64,000 nt of DNA from Conchocele bisecta (GCA_029237695.1 CM055279.1:5412323-5476322), one strand, 5' to 3'. Counted from the stretch's first letter, positions 40,701 to 44,626 are shown. Notes: generated by a model from the sequence alone, not told the origin. Translations and numbers: made by a program.

Positions 40701-41593
40701 TATGTAGAGTTTTAGATACAAAGCAAGACAGACGAAAACGCCATAGGATAAGTTGGCACAGGGCACCATTTTCTTCGTCGTACTCGCCGTTTAGGCGTAG
40801 CATGATTAATGGCTGCCTCCATAGAAATGTAGCATATTTCACCAACATGGCAAAGTATACTTATCTAGCAAAGTATACTTTGAGGGAGAAATTTTCAATT
40901 TTAGGATAAGTTTATTAATTTTTGTTATGCTGAATTTATTACATTATCACAGCCATTTTGGCTGTGATAATGTAATAAATTCAGTATAATAATTATGCAT
41001 ACTTTGAATAAGCAAATGTATGCAGTGGTTGGTTCTATATGAAATGATGCATTTTTTAAAAAATAAATGATTACTCCCTCAAAGTATACTTTGCTAGATA
41101 AGTATACTTTGTAATGTTGATGAAATCGGCTACTGGCCCCTCAATTTAAAATGTTTTGCGGTTTAAATTGATATAGTCAGGTATTTGAACATTAGCAATA
41201 AGTTACGAGGTGGATACCTGATGAAACAACGACTGGTTGTGAGTAGTAATTTTGCACAACTCGTGTACCGTACGACCTGTACATCAGTTTGGCAGAGTTA
41301 TTGCCCGCATCTATCATGTATCGAGTATATATTTCCTTCAAATCGAGTGTGATTAGTATCTAAATTGTTCATTAGTCTAATCTAATATGGCATTACCTGA
41401 AACGACGAAAAACTTCTTCAGACCACGCGAGTGAACCAACTGATTAGCATATGAACTGATCACTAGATGGTAAGTCGACTTGCGCGTACGTGCGTGCGTG
41501 CGTGCGTGTGAGTGTGCGTGCGTGCGTGTGAGTGTGCGTGCGTGCGTGCGTGCGTGTGTGTGCGTGTGTGTTTTAATGCGAATCGCATTATTA

Positions 41594-41667
<74 letters not shown>

Positions 41668-44036
41668 TATTATTATTACTCCATTATTATTATTATTATT
41701 ATTATAGGATTCTCGTGGATCTGTAATACTTACTATTTTTCCACGTGGAATTTGTATCCATACTCGAGCCCGGAACAAAAACAAATAGTTCCTCTTGGAA
41801 AATTGTTGGCTGTATTGGTGACTGGAAAATTGGAGCTGGAATTGTAATTCAGATACATATTTATGTGAAATGAAGCTGGCATTATATATTACAATGGCAT
41901 ACAATTGTTTATTTCGTGGTGTTGACTTCCGGGGGCCGTTTCACTAAACTTCGTACGACTAAAATGTTCGTAAGTTAAACATTATAATAGTCTGTAAATT
42001 TCACATTAACAATGTTTTCTTGTAAACAATTATTGGATTTACATTTATTGAGCACAGACTGCATGTGCAGCCTATGTTAAATAAATGTAAATACATCAAT
42101 TAAACTTTCCAGACGATCATAAATTTGCACTGACGAACAGTTTAGTCGTACGAAGTTTAGTGAAACGGGTCCCATGTCTATTACACACAACGCGTACATG
42201 ACGTAACTATGTTAAGAACGTCAACTGTATTTATATGATATCATTATGATTGCAGCAAGTTAATTAATTATTATGTGATAGTGTGTTTGTTTAAAATAGC
42301 ATATCATGAGTAATTAGCCTAATATTCACCACAGCAAATTCATTGTAGCACAGTCTTTGCCTGCTGCTGTAGTCTAATGCAATACTACACATAATCCAAT
42401 ACGTCTTCCTGTGAGTTCATAATACGGTCACAATTAACGGTTAAAAAGTACATTGAGTTTCTAGATAACGTTTTCAACTTACAGCCGGCAATGTCATTTG
42501 ACGATGAAGCTATCACAAAACAGTTTATTAATGGAATATCACGTCACGAAATTTAACATAGATGCGGTTTTTAGCTAGATTGCTGCGGTCTTTATTGAAT
42601 ACGTTTTTGTATCACTGTTACGCCTCCATCTGCCAACGACAGCATTGGTACAGTAGAACCTCTCCAAACCGGACACGCAGGCAGTCTGTGTATCCTTAGT
42701 ATTATATATTGCATTTGTGTATATTTATGATTATAATGCATGTTCAAGTTCGCAAAGCACAGCCGAATACCTTGGCATAGTCATACATCTGATTTACAGT
42801 GGAACATCTATAAACCGGACACCATGTGGACCGCCCAGGGTGTCCGGTTTAGAGATGTTCCCCTGTATAAGTGCGCTCGCGCTTGTTTGTAATCGTTGTA
42901 AAATAAATAAAGATTAAACGTTTTATATGAGAGGAATAATACTGCGTTAACAGATTATGAGTGGTGAACATTGTTAATTCTGAATTATCAATAGTATATT
43001 CACTGTTGGTGAACGTTGTTGTTCACTCAACGTCTAGAGCTAGTGCACTAAATGTGTATTCGAGCTCCGTTTTGTTTGAAAGTAAATGTAAATGTAAATG
43101 CTTGGATTTAACGACGGCACTGGCTCGATGGCCTTGAATGTCGTCTCCCAAGAAGGGGAGAAAGCAAGGAGGTGGATACAGAGGAAACCGGCCCCAGGGG
43201 GGCCTAGCTCTTATCAGAATAGTCCCCTCTGGTTCTTTAACGTGCCCAGACTCTCCTTCAAATCTGACACACAGGACCGCCGCATAAAGTCCCCATCCGA
43301 AAGGACTAGTAGAGCAGGAAGTACAAAGCATCTCAGAAATACTGACGCCCAGGAACAGAACACTGAATCGAACCCTGGTCGCCAGCGTAGCAATCCGACG
43401 GTGTTACCCCTCGGCCACGGTCTGCTCATATTTTCGAAAGTTGTTTTTCTTATATTTAAGGGTGGGAAATGGCTCGAAGACCTTTCATACCCGGTATTTT
43501 GTTTAAAGCAATTGACAGTAGGCTATATACCTGTGGGTGGCCCCGGCATCATAGCAGTAACGTAACCATGGTAATTCGGCCACCATTCTGTGAATAGAAA
43601 GTTAAGGTACAACCATTGTTGAAATATAATACAATTCAAAATTAATCCGAAATTTGTAATTTCCTTAAGAGGCAAACAAAACATTTAAAATCCAATAAAA
43701 TATAAAATAAAGTTACATTTATAATGTGTAAACTGATAGATATTGATAGTTCAAACCACAGGTGGAACACCCAATCCTTATATACATGTATACATGAATC
43801 CGATTGAAAGTTATGCAAGTTTTATTTATATCTGTACACTTTATGCTCAATTCTAAGAAATATCAATAAAATAAGTTTCATTAAATATATTTATTTGTAA
43901 ATTGTTTCCGTTTATTTCACCATAGTATTCCAGTCATTATTATTATTATTGTTATTATTTATATATTACCTGATATATTTTCAATTAATATCACAAACAG
44001 AAAACCACAAGTCCACAGTTTGAAGTGCGCCATCAT
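5687..44036 (-). CDS. Polycystin-1-like receptor/channel protein (27 exons, 2,436 aa)
   Basis: Spliced minus-strand gene, exons joined from 44036 down to 5687. I traced 27 GT-AG exons. All junction phases agree, and the total of 7,311 nt is 2,436 codons plus stop. Domain order by residue: signal peptide (about 1-22), Asn-glycosylation-rich novel region (64-224), REJ region (about 225-674) with the V-N-x-x-P-x-x-G-x-C and C-S-G-W-M-D signatures, a GAIN-like stretch, GPS (about 1190-1255), TM1 (1267-1288), PLAT/LH2 (about 1310-1405), TM2-TM6, the polycystin extracellular domain (about 1912-2145), TM7-TM11 and a short tail. Polycystin-1 family members are 11-TM proteins that pair with PKD2-type channels in sensory or ciliary membranes or on sperm. 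No leucine-rich repeats, C-type lectin or Ig-like PKD array is seen, so it resembles PKD1L/REJ-type proteins more than vertebrate PKD1. Exons 1-3 are short and least certain; an extra small exon could have been missed. Confidence 0.9.
7036..7290. repeat. Dispersed direct repeat R-B, copy 1 (intron 26)
   Basis: Shares aatgcgagggag, gcagcatt(t/a)agttcctt, cctgtcgaaca and atatgtgaaataagtgga with 23819-24055 in the same order and orientation. Unknown family. Confidence 0.6.
7780..7990 (-). mobile_element. Probable LINE 3' tail fragment (intron 26)
   Basis: A (TAAG)n microsatellite at 7781-7800 is followed by a short unique stretch with cccgatgggcc. On the minus strand this reads as a 3' UTR ending in a tetranucleotide tail, as in many non-LTR retrotransposons. 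No coding part remains. Confidence 0.35.
8354..8528 (-). CDS. Polycystin-1-like exon 26, polycystin extracellular domain
   Basis: Residues 1941-1998, phase 0 to 1. R-L-G-P-P-R-L-R-Q-L-R at about 1985-1995 is a family hallmark of the polycystin TM6-TM7 loop. Donor cag|gtttgt. Intron 25 upstream is filled by a giant inverted repeat. Confidence 0.92.
8599..9920. mobile_element. Giant inverted-repeat element filling intron 25
   Basis: The left arm (8599-8953) and right arm (9563-9920) are about 355 bp each and nearly identical when one is reversed. Each arm begins with its own hairpin (aaaagtcgcgggaatactgg and complement, family HP-7) and continues with a shared unique stretch containing gacagagacttgctacgg. 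The 600-bp centre holds a further hairpin (9221-9312) related to 10774-10866. The intron would fold into a very long duplex in pre-mRNA. Confidence 0.8.
10000..10247 (-). CDS. Polycystin-1-like exon 25, TM6
   Basis: Residues 1858-1940, phase 1 to 0. A basic linker (A-K-R-K-R-D) is followed by TM6 (about 1893-1911), which is the first helix of the polycystin channel module. Donor aat|gtaagt. Confidence 0.9.
10774..10866. repeat. Hairpin repeat, agtttatcaggca family (intron 24)
   Basis: Imperfect palindrome with arms starting aagtttatcaggc and centred in gaattccgaggcttgccgag. A degraded relative is at 9221-9312 and a partial one at about 31262. Confidence 0.65.
11384..11501 (-). CDS. Polycystin-1-like exon 24, TM5
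   Basis: Residues 1819-1857, phase 0 to 1. I-L-L-F-A-F-G-M-A-L-V-F completes TM5; a charged loop follows. Acceptor cttttccag, donor ttgg|gtatgt. Confidence 0.88.
11979..12274. mobile_element. MITE-1, copy 1 (intron 23)
   Basis: Terminal inverted repeats CAGTAGCCGATTTCACC and GGTGAAATCGGCTACTG, sub-terminal caaagtatact motifs, and an internal palindrome around tcacagccattttggctgt. About 296 bp, non-coding. Confidence 0.85.
12305..13204 (-). CDS. Polycystin-1-like exon 23, TM3, cytosolic loop, TM4
   Basis: Residues 1519-1818, exactly 300 codons, phase 0 to 0. TM3 at 1519-1540, then about 220 residues of acidic Ser/Thr-rich sequence forming the cytosolic loop, TM4 at about 1765-1788, start of TM5 near 1803. 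The loop looks disordered and is the likeliest phosphorylation region. Confidence 0.9.
13238..13489. mobile_element. MITE-2, copy 1 (intron 22)
   Basis: Ends GGGGGCCGTTTCACTAAAC and its inverted counterpart, sub-terminal cgtacgactaaaatgttcg, and a central palindrome based on ctcaataaatgtaaatcc. The right end runs into a C homopolymer. Confidence 0.8.
13833..14163 (-). CDS. Polycystin-1-like exon 22, TM2
   Basis: Residues 1408-1518, phase 2 to 0. Y-I-F-I-C-E-R-W closes the PLAT-linked segment, the usual F-x-C-x-x-W-L form. TM2 lies at about 1477-1495. Acceptor tttgttccag, donor cag|gtatgt. Confidence 0.9.
14277..14503. mobile_element. MITE-2, copy 2 (intron 21)
   Basis: Same termini (gcctgtttcactaaaatg / tagtgaaacggg) and central palindrome as copy 1, with small deletions in the left arm. 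Confidence 0.8.
14610..14852. mobile_element. MITE-2, copy 3 (intron 21)
   Basis: Same termini and palindrome as copy 1, only about 105 bp from copy 2. It ends about 88 bp from exon 21. Confidence 0.8.
14940..15100 (-). CDS. Polycystin-1-like exon 21, PLAT domain part 2
   Basis: Residues 1355-1407, phase 0 to 2. G-H-L-G-R-L-T-H-L-R-I-W-H-D-N at about 1370-1384 and A-S-W-Y-L-S-K-V are hallmark PLAT sequences of polycystin-1 proteins. Confidence 0.92.
15565..15735 (-). CDS. Polycystin-1-like exon 20, PLAT domain part 1
   Basis: Residues 1298-1354, phase 0 to 0. Contains Y-Y-I-V-K-V-H-T-G-F-R and G-T-D-S-R-V-A-F, the opening strands of a PLAT/LH2 domain, which binds lipid or protein at the inner membrane face. 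Donor aag|gtattc. Confidence 0.9.
16208..16441 (-). CDS. Polycystin-1-like exon 19, second half of GPS and TM1
   Basis: Residues 1220-1297, phase 0 to 0. K-C-E-C-R-N-V-H-D-L-T-F-G is the second Cys set and cleavage region of the GPS, then A-P-N-T-I-E-F as in polycystin-1 proteins, then a 21-residue hydrophobic helix (1267-1288) ending W-A-R-R. Confidence 0.9.
16788..16950. repeat. Hairpin repeat HP-6, copy 1 (intron 18)
   Basis: Double hairpin with arms gataatccacgagctaaag / ctcgtggattatc and outer acatgtac motifs. Related copies are at 22861-22915 and 31589-31675. It ends 24 bp from exon 18. Confidence 0.65.
16974..17119 (-). CDS. Polycystin-1-like exon 18, first half of GPS
   Basis: Residues 1171-1219, phase 1 to 0. 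It has a basic G-R-K-K-R-D at 1180-1185 and then A-C-M-N-W...S-W-K-T-N-K-C, the first Cys/Trp set of a GPS. The basic site matches the furin pattern R-x-K/R-R. Confidence 0.85.
17563..17998 (-). CDS. Polycystin-1-like exon 17, GAIN-like region
   Basis: Residues 1026-1170, phase 0 to 1. Beta-rich, which fits the GAIN subdomain B that precedes a GPS. Acceptor tttgtacag, donor atg|gtaaat. Confidence 0.85.
18232..18435. mobile_element. MITE-3 relic (intron 16)
   Basis: Degraded copy with the typical tttctcaataaaaa, gacagcac-like and tgacgacgaaagttaac features of MITE-3. Confidence 0.45.
18696..18917 (-). CDS. Polycystin-1-like exon 16
   Basis: Residues 952-1025, phase 0 to 0. Has the pair C-E-S-C. 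Acceptor catttatag keeps phase 0 (the alternative AG 4 nt further in does not). Donor tcg|gtaagc. Confidence 0.8.
19264..19502 (-). CDS. Polycystin-1-like exon 15
   Basis: Residues 872-951, phase 1 to 0. Helical with a Q-rich amphipathic end (K-V-Q-Q-Q-L-Q-L-E-M). Acceptor ttccttctcag, donor ttg|gtatgt. Confidence 0.85.
19647..19726. repeat. Hairpin (intron 14)
   Basis: Arms atcgatgatctagtaacata and inverse with the core ctatgctaaagcatag. Near-perfect 80-bp palindrome. Confidence 0.7.
20230..20519. mobile_element. MITE-1, copy 2 (intron 14)
   Basis: The right TIR (ttttggtgaaatcggc) and internal palindrome (cacagccaatatggctgtg) are present. The left end is truncated, and a (catttcat)n microsatellite has grown at 20270-20325. 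Confidence 0.8.
20614..20713 (-). CDS. Polycystin-1-like exon 14
   Basis: Residues 839-871, phase 0 to 1. Encodes N-L-V-V-N-G-L-A-V-L. Acceptor tatattgcag, donor atg|gtgggt. Confidence 0.8.
20937..21254. mobile_element. MITE with CAGGCGCGGATACA termini (intron 13)
   Basis: TIRs CAGGCGCGGATACAG and CTGTATCCGCGCCTG, flanked by ttatc on both sides. Similar ends occur in some cut-and-paste DNA transposons; the superfamily is not certain. The interior has long G and C runs (21018-21031, 21170-21240), which are likely assembly-sensitive. Confidence 0.7.
21320..21472 (-). CDS. Polycystin-1-like exon 13
   Basis: Residues 788-838, phase 0 to 0, 51 codons, helical (A-F-E-L-I-A-H-Y-V). Acceptor tgtcccgcag, donor aag|gtaaaa. 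Confidence 0.85.
21895..22640 (-). pseudogene. 3' fragment of a CR1-like LINE (intron 12)
   Basis: On the minus strand, from about 22620 to the stop at 22323, reads the C-terminal end of a non-LTR reverse transcriptase polyprotein: C-T-C-G-S-I-E-T-V-S-H-F-L-L-Y-C and the ending F-I-V-A-T-R-R-F-G-N. This is the same C-x-C...H...C module as in the LINE at 25.9-26.7 kb. A 3' UTR follows down to about 21901 and ends in tgtttaaactaa, as does the other LINE. 5'-truncated and dead. Confidence 0.65.
22724..22774. repeat. Poly-C tract of 51 bases (intron 12)
   Basis: An uninterrupted C run, G on the transcribed-RNA strand. The length is probably polymorphic or uncertain in the assembly. It could form G-quadruplexes in the polycystin pre-mRNA. 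Confidence 0.8.
22861..22915. repeat. Hairpin repeat HP-6, copy 2 (intron 12)
   Basis: Short version with ttgtccacatgtacgg and cgtacatgcggacaa arms around gataatctcc. Confidence 0.55.
22935..23290. mobile_element. MITE-5, copy 1 (intron 12)
   Basis: Termini ctccagataag and cttatctggag. The core palindrome has attagaattgtctcc / ggagacaattctaat. The element ends about 11 nt from the exon 12 donor. A full copy is at 55928-56328 and a related one at 58153-58465. Confidence 0.75.
23301..23468 (-). CDS. Polycystin-1-like exon 12
   Basis: Residues 732-787, phase 0 to 0. Acidic stretch E-P-L-D-D-E-A. Acceptor catgcttag, donor aag|gtatgt. A MITE-5 copy ends about 11 nt from the donor. Confidence 0.85.
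23571..23818. mobile_element. MITE-4, copy 1, with TTAA duplication (intron 11)
   Basis: TTAA at both ends, TIRs CCCTTTCAACCC / GGGTTCAAAGGG, and a central palindrome around gagacggctcgttacgagcc. TTAA target duplications are the mark of piggyBac-type transposition. Confidence 0.75.
23819..24055. repeat. Dispersed direct repeat R-B, copy 2 (intron 11)
   Basis: Same order of blocks as 7036-7290. The MITE-4 copy sits exactly at its left edge. Confidence 0.6.
24186..24494. mobile_element. MITE-1, copy 3 (intron 11)
   Basis: Full copy with both TIRs (cagtagccgatttcacc / ggtgaaataggctacag) and the cacagccaaattggctgtg palindrome. Confidence 0.85.
24708..24878 (-). CDS. Polycystin-1-like exon 11
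   Basis: Residues 675-731, phase 0 to 0, 57 codons. Mostly helical (N-I-I-R-Y-L-M-A-E-V), which fits the helical part between REJ and GAIN regions. Acceptor gttcatag, donor ccg|gtacgt. Intron 10 before it contains the LINE. Confidence 0.85.
25091..25492. repeat. 400-bp inverted repeat (intron 10)
   Basis: Outer arms caaggtg(t/c)atgatcacgtgg, inner arms tgcatttggtggtct and the centre aatcgatttccgtatctccgacacggaaatcgatt pattern (about 25270-25310). One side carries (GTT)n. It directly abuts the LINE 3' end. Confidence 0.75.
25946..26740 (-). pseudogene. LINE ORF part 4: thumb and C-terminal Cys/His module
   Basis: Begins R-P-I-L-E-Y-A-S-S-V-W, which continues the RT thumb, and ends with C-E-C-S-E-I-V-E-D-T-E-H-Y-F-F-E-C, the zinc-finger-like end, and T-K-R-F-E before the stop. 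The same module is in the fragment at 22.3-22.6 kb. Confidence 0.85.
26685..27539 (-). pseudogene. LINE ORF part 3: reverse transcriptase core
   Basis: F-C-D-I-S-K-A-F-D-R-V-W (motif A), G-V-P-Q-G-S-V-L-G-P-L-L-F (motif B), L-F-A-D-D-S-S (motif C, catalytic Asp pair) and H-L-G-V-T-L. Typical of the CR1/L2/Jockey side of LINEs. The last 20 or so residues are read in the wrong frame after a shift in an AT run near 26745-26755. Confidence 0.88.
27544..28791 (-). pseudogene. LINE ORF part 2: endonuclease C-terminus and RT start
   Basis: Starts I-G-T-I-Y-R-P-P-S-S, then I-V-G-D-L-N and S-D-H-K-A (endonuclease catalytic motifs), a linker, and the first RT motif N-Y-R-P-I-S-L-L at the end. A frameshift near 27545 separates it from the RT core. 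Confidence 0.85.
28788..29363 (-). pseudogene. LINE ORF part 1: 2A-like motif and endonuclease N-terminus
   Basis: About 77 residues of hydrophobic-rich leader end in G-D-V-E-R-N-P-G-P (codons at 29106-29132), which matches the 2A ribosome-skipping consensus D-x-E-x-N-P-G-P. Apurinic-endonuclease motifs follow: L-H-L-N-I-R-S, F-T-E-T-H-L, G-G-I-L-V-Y-V. The frame is lost at a T run near 28792-28798. Confidence 0.8.
30194..30273. repeat. Hairpin HP-9, copy 1 (intron 10)
   Basis: Arms gttgcgaacggtaactcttg and inverse around ctcccgtac...gtacgggag. It ends 27 bp from exon 10. Second copy at 56446-56531. Confidence 0.7.
30300..30421 (-). CDS. Polycystin-1-like exon 10, end of REJ core
   Basis: Residues 634-674, phase 1 to 0. 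It encodes a beta-strand-rich segment ending V-V-E-F-I-L-E. Acceptor cgttgcag, donor gag|gtgaat. A 7.5-kb... large intron holding the CR1-like LINE follows. Confidence 0.85.
30761..30925 (-). CDS. Polycystin-1-like exon 9, REJ signature
   Basis: Residues 579-633, phase 1 to 1. It carries T-F-K-I-T-C-S-G-W-M-D-E, the second half of the REJ signature (x-C-x-G-W-x-D), continuing exon 8. Acceptor attccacag, donor t|gtacgt. Confidence 0.9.
31093..31230. repeat. Inverted repeat (intron 8)
   Basis: Arms aatagtaggttcgtgccgtg and inverse, with a tandem cccatcccgtttc in the loop. Confidence 0.65.
31589..31675. repeat. Hairpin repeat HP-6, copy 3 (intron 8)
   Basis: ttgtccgcatgtacgg and cgtacaggcggac arms around gctcgataaagctcg. 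Confidence 0.55.
31700..31880. mobile_element. Foldback element next to exon 8 donor (intron 8)
   Basis: TIRs cacaggttgaagtaacggac and exact inverse. Inner arms taaaagcatcaataaat. The outer end is 8-9 nt from the exon 8 splice donor. Confidence 0.75.
31889..32065 (-). CDS. Polycystin-1-like exon 8, REJ signature
   Basis: Residues 520-578, phase 1 to 1. It ends in V-N-Y-K-P-Y-N-G-T-C-G-I, matching the REJ pattern V-N-x-P-P-x-x-G-x-C. An inverted-repeat element ends 8-9 nt from its splice donor. Confidence 0.9.
32336..32470. repeat. Inverted repeat (intron 7)
   Basis: Arms tatcagaaaatgataggtcg and inverse, flanked by aaatttgcggcgt-type sequence. Confidence 0.65.
32623..32835 (+). repeat. Dispersed repeat R-C, copy 1 (intron 7)
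   Basis: Nearly identical in reverse orientation to 40588-40805. Shared blocks include actctacatatactattct, gtgccctgtgccaactta and tttcgtgcgta. Confidence 0.7.
33089..33290. mobile_element. MITE-2, copy 4, ends eroded (intron 7)
   Basis: Has the sub-terminal ctaaaatgttcgtaagtgca, the central tggatttacatttattaagc palindrome and the inverted counterpart. The outermost terminus is degraded. Confidence 0.65.
33310..33411. repeat. Near-perfect 102-bp hairpin (intron 7)
   Basis: Arms acagtggggtcagcgtgtaa and inverse, meeting at gacaggttggaaccaacctgtc. Confidence 0.8.
33492..33818. repeat. VNTR, 38-bp unit, first block (intron 7)
   Basis: Units containing tggacgagaataaacagt and atgttcgcttcatgtacaga, about 8 copies with small deletions. 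Confidence 0.85.
34155..34652. repeat. VNTR, 38-bp unit, second block (intron 7)
   Basis: The same 38-bp unit, about 13 copies, separated from the first block by 340 bp that hold an inverted repeat (33832-33928). It ends 44 bp from the exon 7 donor. Confidence 0.85.
34696..34877 (-). CDS. Polycystin-1-like exon 7, REJ region
   Basis: Residues 459-519, phase 2 to 1. C-L-Y-N-C and the strand I-E-Y-E-W-S are REJ-like. Acceptor catacccag, donor atg|gtaatg. The 38-bp VNTR lies downstream in intron 7. Confidence 0.85.
34950..34998 (-). mobile_element. SINE tail fragment (intron 6)
   Basis: Contains gatttaacgacggcactggc, shared with the tail of the SINE at 43081-43427. Confidence 0.55.
35199..35307. 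repeat. Palindromic repeat, copy 1 (intron 6)
   Basis: Arms gttcataagaaacgaggc / gcctcgtttcttatgaac, extended by atttaatatgat. Second copy at 35503-35586. Confidence 0.75.
35503..35586. repeat. Palindromic repeat, copy 2 (intron 6)
   Basis: Same core as 35199-35307. The two copies lie about 200 bp apart with shared flanks (aagatcctctatt). Confidence 0.75.
35627..35914. mobile_element. MITE-8, copy 1 (intron 6)
   Basis: TIRs gtggaagactcggacctgtg and cacaggtccgagtctcac, inner ccccacccac motifs. Ends 35 nt from the exon 6 donor. Other copies: 44245-44424 (full), 52257-52325 and 56966-57060 (half). Confidence 0.75.
35950..36653 (-). CDS. Polycystin-1-like exon 6, start of REJ region
   Basis: Residues 225-458, phase 0 to 2, 704 nt. 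It contains K-Y-T-W-R-V and L-K-W-T-V, the W-centred strands usual in PKD/REJ beta-sandwich repeats, with many sequons. Acceptor atatttacag, donor cg|gtacgt. Confidence 0.9.
36845..36925. mobile_element. MITE-4 core fragment (intron 5)
   Basis: gtgcagatcctgatcagatc ... ctgatctggatctacac palindrome, the centre of MITE-4 without its ends. Confidence 0.5.
37121..37575. repeat. VNTR, 21-bp unit (intron 5)
   Basis: About 21 units of the form gcgccaccaaattcgggcatg with a/g and t/a variants. Some units form 42-bp or 105-bp higher-order repeats. No coding evidence despite the open frames it makes. Confidence 0.85.
37753..37965. mobile_element. MITE-2, copy 5 (intron 5)
   Basis: gggggccgtttcactaaact start, the central palindrome and a tgaaacgggcccc end. 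Confidence 0.75.
38040..38372. repeat. Dispersed repeat family R-A, copy 2 (intron 5)
   Basis: Blocks tttttcatcaataa, caccctcccc, ttaacatggggag and attttgaaaatcgg in one orientation. See 5110-5425. Confidence 0.55.
38397..38534 (-). CDS. Polycystin-1-like exon 5
   Basis: Residues 179-224, phase 0 to 0, 46 codons. It encodes a Ser- and Cys-containing extracellular stretch (S-S-S-C-P-A-E-Q-P-Y-S-C-S-G). Acceptor ttctatttcag, donor gag|gtaatg. Repeat copy R-A ends about 25 nt beyond its donor. Confidence 0.8.
38574..38709. mobile_element. MITE-2, copy 6, right half (intron 4)
   Basis: From the central ctcaataaatgtaaatcc to the cgtacgaagtttagt end. The left half is missing. Confidence 0.65.
38708..39506. 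mobile_element. TIR element with internal VNTR, type 1 (intron 4)
   Basis: TIRs of about 45 bp containing taaccaagaaccc and tttcaacgtttcggcacaag at both ends, inverted. Inside are about 11 tandem copies of a 59-bp unit (ctactatacgctaagtggca, cattttagatttcacactg), followed by one inverted partial unit at 39398-39445. Confidence 0.75.
39880..40020. mobile_element. MITE-3 relic (intron 4)
   Basis: Core ttttagaatcattcccat / aatgattataaagtgctgtc hairpin as in the other MITE-3 copies, ends eroded. Confidence 0.5.
40096..40439 (-). CDS. Polycystin-1-like exon 4, N-glycosylation-rich
   Basis: Residues 64-178, phase 1 to 0. About eight N-x-S/T sequons in 115 residues and several cysteines show a heavily glycosylated extracellular module. 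I do not recognise the fold. Acceptor ttctcttctag, donor cag|gtatgt. Confidence 0.85.
40588..40805 (-). repeat. Dispersed repeat R-C, copy 2 (intron 3)
   Basis: Reverse-orientation partner of 32623-32835. A MITE-1 lies 25 bp from its end. Confidence 0.7.
40830..41135. mobile_element. MITE-1, copy 4 (intron 3)
   Basis: Left end tagcatatttcaccaac, right end gatgaaatcggctactg, internal cacagccattttggctgtg palindrome. Confidence 0.85.
41397..41462 (-). CDS. Polycystin-1-like exon 3
   Basis: Residues 42-63, phase 1 to 1, 66 nt. The acceptor tag at 41463-41465 was chosen because it keeps the frame; another AG 14 nt further in would give a stop. The microsatellites at 41480-41705 lie directly in front of it in the intron. 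Confidence 0.6.
41480..41706. repeat. Microsatellites (CGTG)n and (ATT)n (intron 2)
   Basis: CGTG-type repeat at 41484-41570 and a long ATT/TTA repeat at 41588-41706, immediately upstream of exon 3 on the minus strand. The open frames seen there are trivial. Confidence 0.9.
41931..42174. mobile_element. MITE-2, copy 7 (intron 2)
   Basis: Full copy: gggggccgtttcactaaact start, central palindrome, agtgaaacgggtccc end. Confidence 0.8.
42796..42867. mobile_element. CCGGACAC hairpin, pogo/Tigger-like MITE (intron 2)
   Basis: acagtggaacatctataaac and inverse around cggacacc. Ends of the form CAGTRRAACCTC...AAACCGGACAC resemble Tc1-mariner/pogo-type termini. Related copies at 48341-48410 and part at 42650-42680. 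Confidence 0.55.
43081..43427 (-). mobile_element. tRNA-derived SINE (intron 2)
   Basis: On the minus strand the head has an A-box-like TGGCCGAGGGG and a B-box GGTTCGATTC about 35 nt apart, as in a tRNA. A central body follows, and the end has tandem attt(ac) units (43081-43099). Oriented as the host gene. A tail fragment is at 34950-34998. Confidence 0.75.
43531..43587 (-). CDS. Polycystin-1-like exon 2
   Basis: Residues 23-41, phase 1 to 1, 57 nt. Acceptor ttctattcacag, donor cag|gtatat. It encodes E-W-W-P-N-Y-H-G-Y. No known domain. Confidence 0.7.
43970..44036 (-). CDS. Polycystin-1-like exon 1 (start codon, signal peptide)
   Basis: Residues 1-22 plus 1 nt. Two ATG codons in tandem (44036 and 44033) are followed by a basic and then a hydrophobic run (C-G-F-L-F-V-I-L-I), a typical secretory signal. 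Donor cag|gtaata. The 5' UTR and promoter upstream are not identifiable. Confidence 0.75.
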
Positions 44037-44244
44037 GTGGCGACTATTCGATTAAATGACCATATACTACTAGTATATTAGTATAGTGGCAATGGCTAAA
44101 TTGACTGACCACGCGGTAACAATGGGCTCCATTAGAAATGTTGACCGTGTCCCATGGTTTCTGTACCACGTTGAAGTGAGTATTAATGCTTTTGTGACTA
44201 CTGTAAACTCAGATCAGCCTAGAGCACTTCCTCAATACCTCACA

Positions 44245-44424
44245 GGTGGAAGACTCGGGTATAGGACCCGATAAATGGCTCATCTATAAACCGTTACCCT
44301 ACCCACCCATTTCCGTACAGTATAGCTAGTAAATGCTATACTGTATAGAGTACGGAAATGTGTGGGTGGGGTAACGTTTTTCAAATAAGCCATTTATTGG
44401 GTCATAGGTCCGAGTCTTTCACCA
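44245..44424. mobile_element. MITE-8, copy 2
   Basis: TIRs ggtggaagactcggg(t) / cgagtctttcacc. Inner arms cccacccatttccgtac and inverse around gctagtaaatgctata. Confidence 0.75.
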
Positions 44425-44469
44425 GTTGTAATACCTTTTTACACTGATAACTAATTTACTCTTATTTAA

Positions 44470-44626
44470 TTAACCCTTTCACCCCTAAGTAACTGGAATG
44501 GAATTGGACACATTAATTTTGCAACCAATCCAATCGTCACAAAATGATTTTCAGACTAGTCGGCTCATCTGAATCTACACTTTTTGCCAATACCACTATA
44601 CAGACCTGTGGTGTTGAAAGGATTAA
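44470..44626. mobile_element. MITE-4, copy 2, internally deleted, TTAA duplication
   Basis: TTAA on both sides, CCCTTTCACCCC left end and ggtgttgaaagga right end. The central palindrome is lost. Confidence 0.7.

Noticed and set aside
41480..41904. Frames with long runs of Asn, Leu or Ile
   Set aside because: These are translations of the (ATT)n and (CGTG)n microsatellites. The real exon 3 is a short stretch at 41397-41462.
43360..43427. Possible tRNA gene on the minus strand
   Set aside because: A and B boxes are present, but the sequence does not complete a cloverleaf with an acceptor stem and continues into a SINE body and repeat tail.
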